The notes under the pieces are model-generated. The model was not told the origin of the DNA and did no database searches. It worked only from the letters and a program-made list of their open reading frames with translations. Position numbers and translations under genes: made by a program. A stretch of DNA of 64,000 bases from Foliimonas ilicis (GTDB lineage: Bacteria > Pseudomonadota > Alphaproteobacteria > Rhizobiales > Rhizobiaceae). Below are positions 43,649 to 51,885 of this stretch, in pieces; within the stretch, counting starts at the first letter, position 1, and every line of letters begins with the position of its first letter. The stretch spans positions 1 through 64,000 of the forward strand of contig NZ_JBDUUH010000004.1 in NCBI RefSeq assembly GCF_039939195.1, given 5' to 3'.

Positions 43649-44140
43649 TTACGCCGCGTTGGAATTCGATTCCTTGTCCAGCGTCATGTAATCGAGCGGC
43701 AATTCCGTCGTGTATTTGATCTGCTCCATGGCGAATGAAGACGAAACATCGCGGATTTCGATCTTGGCAATGAGGCGCTTGTAGAACGCATCGTAAGCCG
43801 CAATATCCGGAACGACCACGCGCAGAAGATAATCGACATCGCCGCTCATGCGATAGAATTCAATGACTTCCGGGAATTCCTGAATGACTTCCGAGAAGCG
43901 GCGCAGCCATTCGTGGCTGTGCGAATTCGTGCGGATCGAGACGAACACCGTCACGCGCGCATTGATCTTGACCGGATCGAGAACGGCTACGCGGCGGCGA
44001 ATGACGCCCTCTTCCTCAAGCTTCTGAATACGGCGCCAGCACGGCGTCGTCGAAAGGCCCACCTTCTTTGCAACATCGGCCACAGCCAGCGTTGCATCCT
44101 CCTGAAGCAGGCGAAGGATCTTGCGGTCCAGACGATCCAT
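43649..44140 (-). CDS. Lrp/AsnC family transcriptional regulator
   Basis: A 163-residue regulator. The N-terminal winged helix-turn-helix spans MDRLDRKILRLLQED to about residue 45, with recognition helix GLSTTPCWRRIQKLEEEG. The C-terminal half is the ligand-binding RAM domain (SGDVDYLLRVVVPDIAAYDAF). These proteins respond to amino acids as octamers. The start at 44140 has GGAGAACATC before it; a longer frame to 44179 is not family-like. No divergent gene is present, so its target cannot be guessed from position. Confidence 0.93.
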   Translation of the reverse strand: MDRLDRKILRLLQEDATLAVADVAKKVGLSTTPCWRRIQKLEEEGVIRRRVAVLDPVKINARVTVFVSIRTNSHSHEWLRRFSEVIQEFPEVIEFYRMSGDVDYLLRVVVPDIAAYDAFYKRLIAKIEIRDVSSSFAMEQIKYTTELPLDYMTLDKESNSNAA

Positions 44141-44240
44141 GATGTTCTCCGTTAGAAAAGTTTCGCTATTGTCACGCAAATATGGGGGTTTTCAAGAAAG
44201 AAATTCTTCGAAAACCCACTTAACAGGGTAACAATTTCTT

Positions 44241-44882
44241 CTAATTCGGATCGATACGTTTGTGGATTTCCGCTTTCAGGAAAGGGAGCAAATCTGTTTC
44301 GAACCACGGATTCTTTTTGATCCATCCCGTATTGCGCCATGAAGGATGCGGCAGCGGGAGGATCATCGGCCCGTTTGTGACTGCCTCTGCATATCCGCGC
44401 CACCCCATTACGGTTTCGGTCAGGCTCTTTGCGCGCAAACGGCCGAGATGCCAGGCCTGCGCGTAAATCCCGATCGTCAGGACCAGATTGATCTGCGGCA
44501 TGGACTCCATAAGGCGCTCGCGCCAGGCGGGTGCGCATTCCCTGCGTGGCGGCAAATCCCCGCCCTTGGAATCCTGCCCCGGAAAACAGAACCCCATAGG
44601 TGCGATGGCAAACAGATCGGAATCGTAAAACTGCTCTCGCGAGACGCCGAGCCAATCGCGCAAGCGGTCGCCCGACGCATCATTGAAGGGTATGCCGGTC
44701 GCGTGAACCTTCGTTCCAGGCGCCTGCCCTGCAATCAATATTCGGGCTGTATTTGAAGCAACGACGACCGGGCGCGGCTCATGCGGCAAGGGTTTGCCGA
44801 CCGGGCGCTCGACGCAGATGCGGCAAGCGCGTATTTCGCCGGCGACCGCCTCAGGCAGAAGCACTTGGCCGCGCCGAGACAT
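44241..44882 (-). CDS. Uracil-DNA glycosylase family protein
   Basis: A 213-residue protein of the uracil-DNA glycosylase superfamily. The water-activating and uracil-binding motif appears as GQAPGTKVHATGIPFNDASG (about 52-71) and the DNA-intercalating motif as LPHPSWRNTGW (about 176-186). An N-terminal CRICVE pair of cysteines is present, but the full four-cysteine Fe-S set of family 4/5 is not evident. The ATG at 44882 follows a GTG at 44885. It overlaps the end of the GST gene by 32 bases on the same strand. Confidence 0.87.
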   Translation of the reverse strand: MSRRGQVLLPEAVAGEIRACRICVERPVGKPLPHEPRPVVVASNTARILIAGQAPGTKVHATGIPFNDASGDRLRDWLGVSREQFYDSDLFAIAPMGFCFPGQDSKGGDLPPRRECAPAWRERLMESMPQINLVLTIGIYAQAWHLGRLRAKSLTETVMGWRGYAEAVTNGPMILPLPHPSWRNTGWIKKNPWFETDLLPFLKAEIHKRIDPN

Positions 44883-45462
44883 CACCGTGCCACCGCCGAA
44901 GGTTTACGAGATCGGCAGGCATTTCGATCCGGGAAGGCTTCATGAAATCGACCGTGATCATGCATGTAATGTCGGCAATCGAGTAATTCTGCCCGGCAAT
45001 GAATGGGCGCCCGGCAAGCTCCCCATCGAGAAAACGAATGAATTCCACGGCCTTTGGCTTGTTGACCTCGCCCCATTCGGGAACCTGCGGAGTTTCCCAC
45101 TCCTTCATCGCCGGATGCAGATGCCGGAACGCCTGCTGAACCGCATACATAAAGGATAGCTCGACCCGTCTCTGCCACATCTCGACCAACGCTTTTTCGA
45201 GCGCTGTTCGTCCAAACAAAGCCGGTTCGGGATGCAATTCTTCGAAATAGCGGCAAATCGCGACAGTTTCGGTAATGACCGTGCCGTCATCCAGTTCGAG
45301 AACGGGAAGCCGCTTCAACGGGTTCAGCGCGCCGACCGCATCGCTCTTATGTTCCATTTTTCCCATATCGACAGGCACGAGCGGAACCTCGATGCCTTTT
45401 TCCGCGAGAAACACGCGTACACGACGCGGATTGGGCGCGCGGCCCCCGTCATAAAGCTTCAT
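44851..45462 (-). CDS. Glutathione S-transferase family protein
   Basis: A 203-residue protein with the thioredoxin-like N-terminal domain (MKLYDGGRAPNPRRVRVFLAEKG start; glutathione site at LPVLELDDGTVITETVAI, about 50-67) and an all-helical C-terminal domain with YSIADITCMITVDF. It conjugates or reduces substrates with glutathione in the cytoplasm; the substrate is unknown. The start at 45462 has GGAGAA upstream. Its 3' end overlaps the start of the glycosylase gene, so the two may be co-transcribed. Confidence 0.92.
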   Translation of the reverse strand: MKLYDGGRAPNPRRVRVFLAEKGIEVPLVPVDMGKMEHKSDAVGALNPLKRLPVLELDDGTVITETVAICRYFEELHPEPALFGRTALEKALVEMWQRRVELSFMYAVQQAFRHLHPAMKEWETPQVPEWGEVNKPKAVEFIRFLDGELAGRPFIAGQNYSIADITCMITVDFMKPSRIEMPADLVNLRRWHGDVSARPSASA

Positions 45463-45497
45463 TCCGATTTTCTCCTCACCTGAAAATAGAGCCAAAC

Positions 45498-46118
45498 TCA
45501 CGAAATACGAAAAATTTCACGAAGCCAGTTCCACAGGCTTCCGAGATAATCATGCGTGCTATCGATCATTTCACCATGGTTGACACGCCAATCGCGCGGC
45601 CGGTCGAATGTGCCGGCCCAAAGCCCGACACCGGCCTCTCTGGCCGCCGCCTCCTCGCGCCGGTAATCGCCGTATGAGATAGCCCAGCCTGCCGCGACCA
45701 ATGCACCATTGAGATCGACATCGCCGGATTTGCAGACGGCGAGAAGCCGGTCGTATTTGTCCTTTTCCCAGCCGCTGCAGGATATTGGCTTACCGCCGAT
45801 GAGACGCACAAGCGCTGTTCGCGATTGTTTTCCGCATTCGTAGTTCTGGCCGTTTCGCTGGCAGATTTGAGTGTATTCGGGCGCATCGATGCCGCGCAGC
45901 CGTATTCGCTGTTCGCCAAGCGTGATCGTATCGCCATCATTGACCACCGCGATGCCTTTTTGCTCGCGCGTTTCCACCTGATCCAGCCGTGCCACAACGA
46001 GAAGGAGCAGGCCGAGAATGGCGAATGCAAGCCCGTAATCCAGGATTTTGCGCACCGTCGAAACCCTTCGCCTGGCATACCGTCGTCTGTAGGGAGCCGG
46101 ACGCGGATTTCTCCTCAT
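45498..46118 (-). CDS. Thermonuclease (SNase-like) family protein with membrane anchor
   Basis: A 206-residue protein. A very basic N-terminus (1-24) leads into one membrane helix (about 27-43), then a staphylococcal-nuclease-type OB-fold domain with VVNDGDTITLGEQRIRLRGID (about 58-78), APEYTQ, and the catalytic region GWEKDKYDRLLAVC. It would be anchored in the inner membrane with the nuclease domain in the periplasm. Such proteins degrade nucleic acids or bind them. It lies upstream of the GST gene in the same direction (35 bases). Confidence 0.88.
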   Translation of the reverse strand: MRRNPRPAPYRRRYARRRVSTVRKILDYGLAFAILGLLLLVVARLDQVETREQKGIAVVNDGDTITLGEQRIRLRGIDAPEYTQICQRNGQNYECGKQSRTALVRLIGGKPISCSGWEKDKYDRLLAVCKSGDVDLNGALVAAGWAISYGDYRREEAAAREAGVGLWAGTFDRPRDWRVNHGEMIDSTHDYLGSLWNWLREIFRIS

Positions 46119-46195
46119 ATGGCAAACGATCTCTTAAAGTTTGGCGGTTAGGCTTGAGAGGAAGTTGCGACTAGACGTTCGAATTGAATTAGTGG

Positions 46196-47713
46196 ATGCG
46201 GTTTCAAGGCGAAAGCACGACTGACAAGATTATTGTGGACCGCAGAAAACCGCATCGCAATACCGATGTGGCGCGCGCGGTGCGCAAAACGCGTGAGCGC
46301 TTGTCGCAGCAATCCGGCAATGTCGTATTCGACCGTGAAATGCTCACGCTGCACGCGCATGCGATGCTGGGCAGCGCTGCGGTCATTCCATTCCTTGTGC
46401 TTCTGGTCGCAATAGCCGCAATTTTCACCGGCATCGGCGGCCATATGCTGATCTGGGCCTGTGTGACGATTGCCTGTTACGCCACCCTCCTTGTGACCGC
46501 GCGGCGTATCGAAAAAACACCGACCGGAAAAATCAACATTGGCAAAACACGGCGCGCATTCTTCATCGCGCATCTGATCAGCGGGCTGGGCTGGGCCTAT
46601 TTCGCCGCTCTGGAATGCACCCAATGCGGCATTTCGCAATTCCCGATCATAAAGGCCCTGGCGTTGCTGATGGCGATTGCGGCGACCGCGATCATCACGT
46701 CCTCATTGCAGGGTGCATTGGTCGCGACTTTCGCCATTCCGGTTTTGACCTATGGCATAGTCGGCAGCGGCGAATGGACCTCGACCGAAGCGATAATGAC
46801 GGGATTGCTGGCCGCTTCACTGCCATTCTTCACCTATGTCGCCAGCCATCTGAACAAATCCTCCATCATGCTGCTGTCGTTTAGAAGCGAAAAGGAAGGG
46901 CTGATCGTCGAACTCGAAACGGCCAAATCCATGTCGGACGAGGCAAGACGGCGCGCCGAAGAGGCAAATCTGGCAAAATCACGCTTTCTGGCCTCGATGA
47001 GCCACGAATTGCGTACGCCCTTGAATGCCATTCTCGGCTTTTCCGAAGTCATGTCAAAAGAGGTTCTCGGACCGATCCGCAACGAGACATACCGCGAATA
47101 TTCGCGCGACATCCATGATTCCGGCCAGCATCTGCTCGAACTCATCAACGAGATACTCGACCTGTCGCGCATCGAGGCGGGCCGCTACGAGCTTCAGGAC
47201 GAGCCGGTCTACCTTCTGCAGATCGTGGAGGAATGCTGCCATCTGATGGAGTTGAAGGCCCGGCACCGGAACATTCGCATCATCCAGAATTTCGAAAGCG
47301 TTCTGCCCCGCCTGCTGGCCGATCAGCGCGCGGTGCGGCAGATCGCGCTCAATCTGCTGTCGAACGCGATAAAATTCACAGGAAGCGGCGGCGAAATACT
47401 CGTCCGCGTCGGCTGGACTGCGGGTGGCGGGCAGTATCTTTCGATCAAGGACAACGGGCCGGGCATCCCTGAAGACGAAATCCCGGTCGTGCTTTCGGCA
47501 TTCGGTCAGGGTTCCATCGCCATCAAAAGCGCAGAACAAGGCACCGGGCTTGGCCTGCCGATCGTCCAGAACCTGCTTTCGCTGCACGATGGCGAATTCG
47601 AACTGCATTCGAAGCTTCGCGAAGGCACCGAGGCGATCGCAATATTCCCGGTCAGCCGCGTTATGGAAGAATTGCCCGCCCTGCCCGTCGATAAGGTTGC
47701 GCTGTACGCTTAA
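46196..47713 (+). CDS. Membrane sensor histidine kinase (PleC/DivJ/PdhS-type catalytic core)
   Basis: A 505-residue kinase. Six membrane helices fill about residues 57-219, with no periplasmic sensor domain of size. A short coiled coil (about 235-262) leads to the dimerisation and phosphoacceptor domain with SMSHELRTPLNAILGF, where His270 is the phosphorylated residue. The ATPase domain follows: N box NLLSNAIKFT, then DNGPGIP and GTGLGLPI. The SEVMSKEVLGP and HLLELINEILDLSRIEAGRY segments are typical of the DivJ/PleC/PdhS family acting on DivK and PleD in the cell cycle. No response regulator is adjacent. It abuts cobT tail to tail with no intervening base. Confidence 0.9.
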   Translation: MRFQGESTTDKIIVDRRKPHRNTDVARAVRKTRERLSQQSGNVVFDREMLTLHAHAMLGSAAVIPFLVLLVAIAAIFTGIGGHMLIWACVTIACYATLLVTARRIEKTPTGKINIGKTRRAFFIAHLISGLGWAYFAALECTQCGISQFPIIKALALLMAIAATAIITSSLQGALVATFAIPVLTYGIVGSGEWTSTEAIMTGLLAASLPFFTYVASHLNKSSIMLLSFRSEKEGLIVELETAKSMSDEARRRAEEANLAKSRFLASMSHELRTPLNAILGFSEVMSKEVLGPIRNETYREYSRDIHDSGQHLLELINEILDLSRIEAGRYELQDEPVYLLQIVEECCHLMELKARHRNIRIIQNFESVLPRLLADQRAVRQIALNLLSNAIKFTGSGGEILVRVGWTAGGGQYLSIKDNGPGIPEDEIPVVLSAFGQGSIAIKSAEQGTGLGLPIVQNLLSLHDGEFELHSKLREGTEAIAIFPVSRVMEELPALPVDKVALYA

Positions 47714-48709
47714 TCAGACCGCCTTCGCCATACCTGAGCTGCAAAGGGCCGCAGCTTTCACAAGTCCTGCGGCAAGCCCTGCCCCTACACCTTCTGCATG
47801 GCTCATGCCGAGATCGAGCACCGGATTGAGGCCAAGTTTCGCGACGAGCTTGGCATGACCCGGTTCAGGCGAGACTTGCGCCAACAGGCAATGGTCGAGC
47901 GCGCTGGGGTTCATCGCATAAAGAACAGCCGCCGATGCGGTTGCCGCGAAACCGTCGATGATGACCGGAATTTTCTCCATGCGCGCAGCGATGATTGCGC
48001 CCGCAATCGCCGCAAACTCACGCCCGCCGACGCGCCGCAGCACTTCCAGCGGGTCTTTCAGATTGCCCGCATGAAACGCCAGCGCCTCATCGACGGCTGC
48101 GGCTTTAGCGGCAATCATCTGCGCATTTGCGCCGGAACCGGGACCGACCCAATCCGCGCCCGTACCGCCAAACAGCGCAGCGGAAATCACCGCCGCGATG
48201 GTGGAGTTTCCAACGCCGAGATCACCGATGCACAAAAGGTCTGTGCCATCCGCAATCGCTTCCATGCCGAAGGCGATGGTTGCCGCGCATCCGCGCTCGT
48301 CGAGCGCCGCGTCGCGCGTAATATCTTCCGTCGGAAGATGAAGCGCCAGATCGAAGGCTTTCAGGCCGAGATCATAGGCAAGGCAAATCTGGTTGATCGC
48401 CGCCCCGCCCGCAGCCGTCATTTCGACTTCCTGCGCCGTGGCGCTTTGCGTGCGCGGCGAAATCTTATGCGAGGTGGCGACGCCGTGATTGCCCGCAAAG
48501 ATCGCCAGCAGCGGACGGTTGATTGCAGGCGGCGCACGCCCACTCCAAGTCGCAAGCCAGGCTGCAATGTTTTCGATGCGTCCCAGCGAATGGGCAGGTT
48601 TCTGCGCCTTCGCGAACAATGTGCGCACGCGTGCGTCGGCCTGTTCGTCGCCATCCGGAAGCTGGTTCAGAAGATTTCTGAAATCATCGAAGGGAAGCAT
48701 ATTCATCAT
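47714..48709 (-). CDS. cobT: Nicotinate-nucleotide--dimethylbenzimidazole phosphoribosyltransferase
   Basis: A 331-residue enzyme that makes alpha-ribazole phosphate for the lower ligand of cobalamin. Family motifs include the N-terminal QARVRTL-like helix, AIFAGNHGVATSHKISP near 68-85, LLCIGDLGVGNSTIAA near 165-180, and the C-terminal catalytic-Glu region LGMSHAEGVGAGLA. I chose the start at 48709 (MMNMLPFDDF); alternatives at 48706 and 48700 are close. The extension to 48787 is not family-like. No cobS or cobC is adjacent in the window, and no cobalamin riboswitch is visible upstream. Confidence 0.93.
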   Translation of the reverse strand: MMNMLPFDDFRNLLNQLPDGDEQADARVRTLFAKAQKPAHSLGRIENIAAWLATWSGRAPPAINRPLLAIFAGNHGVATSHKISPRTQSATAQEVEMTAAGGAAINQICLAYDLGLKAFDLALHLPTEDITRDAALDERGCAATIAFGMEAIADGTDLLCIGDLGVGNSTIAAVISAALFGGTGADWVGPGSGANAQMIAAKAAAVDEALAFHAGNLKDPLEVLRRVGGREFAAIAGAIIAARMEKIPVIIDGFAATASAAVLYAMNPSALDHCLLAQVSPEPGHAKLVAKLGLNPVLDLGMSHAEGVGAGLAAGLVKAAALCSSGMAKAV

Positions 48710-48865
48710 GTCGTTAAAGCCTGCCGCAAAGGTCGTTTCGCAGCGGCATAAACGCGATAGGCTCATGGCACAATGGGCTGGCATCAAATCCGCGTGGGGC
48801 GGGCAAGCCTAGGCTTGCAATGCCACGCAGCTTGTCCCATCTGGAAAAGGTGAACGGAAAGGACC

Positions 48866-49099
48866 ATGACGGCAATCGAATCGCCCTGCATTCTCGTCTG
48901 CTCGATGGACATGAAAACCGGCTATTGCTTCGGTTGCGGGCGCACGCGAGAAGAGATCGGCGGCTGGATCGGCATGACGCCGGAAACGCGCCGCAACGTC
49001 ATGGCAGAACTGCCTGCGCGACTGGAAACGATGGAACGCAGGCCACGCCGCGAAACGCGGCGAACGCGCATGGCGCGAGAGCGGGGCACTGCCCTTTGA
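48866..49099 (+). CDS. DUF1289 domain protein
   Basis: A 77-residue cysteine-rich protein. The DUF1289 signature is complete: SPCILVCSMD, then GYCFGCGRTREEIGGW, with four cysteines likely to bind zinc or a cluster, and a basic Arg-rich tail. The function is unknown in the family. GGAAAGGACC precedes the ATG. It lies 16 bases before the aspartic protease gene in the same direction, so the two are probably one transcript. Confidence 0.92.
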   Translation: MTAIESPCILVCSMDMKTGYCFGCGRTREEIGGWIGMTPETRRNVMAELPARLETMERRPRRETRRTRMARERGTAL

Positions 49100-49115
49100 G
49101 AACGGGGGCACATCG

Positions 49116-49820
49116 ATGAGCCGGCTTTACTGGATCGTCCTCGCCGTGATGGGCGTCGGGCTGATTTTCCTCTTCGTGAACAATGACAGCGGCGAAACAT
49201 TCGGCATCGAAAACGATATGTTCGGGCGCACGCTCTATCTCGGCATATTCGGCGCGGTCGTGGCGGCAGGCATATTGGGCTCAGGCCACCGCTTCGGTGA
49301 TGTCGCGCGCAATCTGGCATTCTGGGCGCTTATTATTCTGGTGCTGGTCGCTGGCTATCAGTACCGCTACGAGTTGCAGGACGTCGCGAGCCGCGTCACG
49401 GTCGGCCTTGTGCCTGGCAGCCCGCTATCGCTGACGGACAGCGATGGCCGCACCACCGTTACGCTCGAAAAACTGTCCAACGGCCATTTCGGCACGCGCA
49501 TGGTCGTCAATGGAACCCAGGTCAACGCGATGGTCGATACGGGCGCGACCAGCACGGTTCTCAGCCGCGCCGATGCGATACGCGTTGGCTTCGACCCGGC
49601 CGATCTGAATTTCAACATCCCCATTTCCACCGCCAATGGCATCGCGCAGGCAGCCCGCGCAACAGCCACGGAGCTGAGCGTCGGCAACATCACGCGCCGG
49701 AATGTGCCTTTGCTGGTTGCCAATGACGGCATGCTTCAGGAAAGCCTTCTGGGCATGAATTTCATCGGCACGCTGTCGGGCTTCGACGTGCGCGGCGACC
49801 GGATGATATTGAGGGATTAA
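49116..49820 (+). CDS. Membrane-anchored clan AA aspartic protease (TIGR02281-like)
   Basis: A 234-residue protein with three helices near the N-terminus (about 4-22, 39-56 and 66-82), then a retropepsin-like domain with the catalytic motif DTGATSTVLS (Asp141). A hydrophobic flap-like region and LLGMNFIGTL near 215-224 complete the fold. A single DTG implies that it works as a dimer. The protease domain would face the periplasm or cytoplasm depending on the helix count; three helices favour the periplasm. It overlaps the dusA stop tail to tail by 4 bases. Confidence 0.92.
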   Translation: MSRLYWIVLAVMGVGLIFLFVNNDSGETFGIENDMFGRTLYLGIFGAVVAAGILGSGHRFGDVARNLAFWALIILVLVAGYQYRYELQDVASRVTVGLVPGSPLSLTDSDGRTTVTLEKLSNGHFGTRMVVNGTQVNAMVDTGATSTVLSRADAIRVGFDPADLNFNIPISTANGIAQAARATATELSVGNITRRNVPLLVANDGMLQESLLGMNFIGTLSGFDVRGDRMILRD

Positions 49821-50809
49821 GCCGCGCGGCTACCTTCGGACAGATCGACTGCCTCGAATGCCTGCCGGAGAACTTCCGGGCCGGCACCCGGACGCGCGGC
49901 ATCCGTGGACAAAATCTGGCGATAGCGCCGCGCACCCGGCAATCCGTGAAACAGCCCGACCATATGCCGCGTGACATGCGGCAGGCGCCCGCCATTCGCA
50001 ATGTGGCGCGCGGCATAGTCGGCCATCGTGTCGATTAAGGCGCTCCAGTCGGCATCGCGCTTTTCGTCACCATAGAATGCGGCATCGACCTCGGCGAGAA
50101 TTGCGGGCGTTTGATAGGCCACGCGTCCGAGCATCACCCCATCGACATGGACAAGATGCGCCGATGCCTCGTCCAATGTCTGAATGCCGCCATTGATACC
50201 TATGAATCGATTCTGGTTTTCGGATTTGAGCCGATAAACGCGGTCGTAATCCAGAGGCGGAATATCGCGGTTTTCCTTCGGGCTCAGCCCTTGCAGCCAT
50301 GCCTTGCGCGCATGAACCCACAGCGCATCGGCACCAGCCGAAAACACGGCTTGGGACAGCGTATCGAGCGCGATCTGCGTGTCCTGCTCGTCCACGCCGA
50401 TGCGGCATTTCACCGTCACAGGAACCGAAACCACTTCCTTCATCGCAGCAACGCAATTGGCGACAACATCCGGCATCTTCATCAAGCAGGCGCCGAACGT
50501 ACCCGATTGCACGCGATCCGACGGACAGCCGACATTCAGATTGATTTCGCCATAGCCGAAGCCCGCGCCGATGCGCGCCGCCTCCGCCAGCTTGGCAGGG
50601 TCCGAGCCGCCTAATTGCAGGGCTACGGGATGTTCAACGGCGTCGAAGCCAAGCAACCGATCGCGCGGGCCATGAATAATCGCATCCGCAACCACCATCT
50701 CCGTATAGAGCAAAGCGCGCGCGCTTAGCTGCCGATGGAAGAAGCGGCAATGCCGGTCAGTCCAGTCGATCATAGGTGCGACGGCGAATTTTGATTCGTA
50801 AGCGCTCAC
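49817..50809 (-). CDS. dusA: tRNA dihydrouridine(20/20a) synthase DusA
   Basis: A 330-residue FMN enzyme that reduces uridine 20/20a in the tRNA D-loop. It begins KFAVAPMIDWTDRHCRFFHR, the DusA hallmark. The catalytic Cys is in NVGCPSDRVQSGTFGACLM (near 95), and FMN-binding residues are in VKCRIGVD and GINGGI. The length is typical of DusA rather than DusB or DusC. It is a single gene converging on the aspartic protease gene, with a repeat-rich region upstream of it. Confidence 0.95.
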   Translation of the reverse strand: MSAYESKFAVAPMIDWTDRHCRFFHRQLSARALLYTEMVVADAIIHGPRDRLLGFDAVEHPVALQLGGSDPAKLAEAARIGAGFGYGEINLNVGCPSDRVQSGTFGACLMKMPDVVANCVAAMKEVVSVPVTVKCRIGVDEQDTQIALDTLSQAVFSAGADALWVHARKAWLQGLSPKENRDIPPLDYDRVYRLKSENQNRFIGINGGIQTLDEASAHLVHVDGVMLGRVAYQTPAILAEVDAAFYGDEKRDADWSALIDTMADYAARHIANGGRLPHVTRHMVGLFHGLPGARRYRQILSTDAARPGAGPEVLRQAFEAVDLSEGSRAA

Positions 50810-50890
50810 GGTTCGGCCAATTGCTTGAAAGGCGGTTATTTAGCGATGACCGCCTTTTAAGTCAAAGTCTGGCTTTTGGGGCGAGGTAGA

Positions 50891-51062
50891 TTGTGCGTCC
50901 TTCGAGGCTCGCTTCACTCGCACCTCAGGATGAGGGAGGTGAAGCCAATTCAGAGCGAGAAAGGCCGGCTGGAACCGAATTTCGAGCCCCAGTGATCTCA
51001 TATCCAATCGCGACATCCCTCATCCTGAGGTGCGAACGTAGTGAGCCTCGAAGGACGCACAA
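50891..51062. repeat. 172-bp inverted repeat element (50-bp arms)
   Basis: The left arm (50891-50940, starting TTGTGCGTCCTTCGAGGCTC) and the reverse complement of the right arm (51013-51062) match at about 45 of 50 bases, with the differences clustered in the middle. The loop is 72 bases. The arm sequence, including GCACCTCAGGATGAGGGA, is a dispersed palindrome seen in many Rhizobiales genomes. It fills the dusA-coxM intergenic gap; no gene is seen in it. Confidence 0.8.
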
Positions 51063-51075
51063 CCCAACAAACACC

Positions 51076-51873
51076 TCAGCCGTTCGCCGCAGTCACTGCC
51101 CTCTTCGCCATAACCACAACCAGATTTGCGCGATACTCCGACGAGGCGTGCATGTCGCTCATCAAAGCCCCGGACGGCACCGTCACGCCCTCAAGTGCAG
51201 CGGCATTGAACGACTTCGCCAATGCTGCCTCGATTTCCTTCGAGCGGAACACGCCATCGTCGCCTGCACCTGTCACACCGACTTTCACGCCATCCTTGCC
51301 CTGCACCACGAAAACGCCCGTCATGGCGTAACGCGAAGCCGGATTGCGGAATTTGTCGTAGCCGGATTTTGCAGGGACGGTGAAGGAAACGCCGGTTACG
51401 ATTTCGCCGTCCTTCAGCGCGGTCTCAAAAAGCCCGGTGAAGAATTTCTCTGCCGCGAGCTCACGCTTGTTGGTCACGATGGTCGCGCCGAGCGCCAGAA
51501 GTGCTGCCGGGTAATCCGCCGCCGGATCGTTGTTGGCAACGGAGCCGCCGATCGTGCCCTTGTAGCGCACATGCGGATCGCCGATATGTCCGGCGAGATA
51601 GGCAAAGGCCGGAAACGCCTTTTTCAGTTTCTCGTCGTTTGCGATCTCATAATGCGTGGTTCCGGCTCCGATCGTGACCGTCTTTCCCGAAATCTTGACG
51701 CCCTTGAGCTCTTTGATGTGCCCGAGATCGACCAGATCGGAAGGGGCTGCGAGCCGCGTCTTCATGGCCGGAATGAGCGTCATCCCGCCCGACAGGAACT
51801 TCGCATCACCCTGCTTCGCCAGTTTGACTGCATCGGCAACCGATGTGGCGCGGTGATAATTGACCGAGTACAT
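51076..51873 (-). CDS. FAD-binding subunit of a xanthine dehydrogenase/CoxM-type molybdenum hydroxylase
   Basis: A 265-residue medium subunit that passes electrons from the iron-sulfur subunit to FAD. The FAD pyrophosphate-binding motifs are AKFLSGGMTLIPAMKTR (about 30-46) and TIGGSVANNDPAADYP near 110. The length and order match CoxM. It is the last gene of a coxS-coxL-coxM operon and begins 12 bases after coxL. Confidence 0.92.
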   Translation of the reverse strand: MYSVNYHRATSVADAVKLAKQGDAKFLSGGMTLIPAMKTRLAAPSDLVDLGHIKELKGVKISGKTVTIGAGTTHYEIANDEKLKKAFPAFAYLAGHIGDPHVRYKGTIGGSVANNDPAADYPAALLALGATIVTNKRELAAEKFFTGLFETALKDGEIVTGVSFTVPAKSGYDKFRNPASRYAMTGVFVVQGKDGVKVGVTGAGDDGVFRSKEIEAALAKSFNAAALEGVTVPSGALMSDMHASSEYRANLVVVMAKRAVTAANG

Positions 51874-51885
51874 ATCGCGTCTCCT

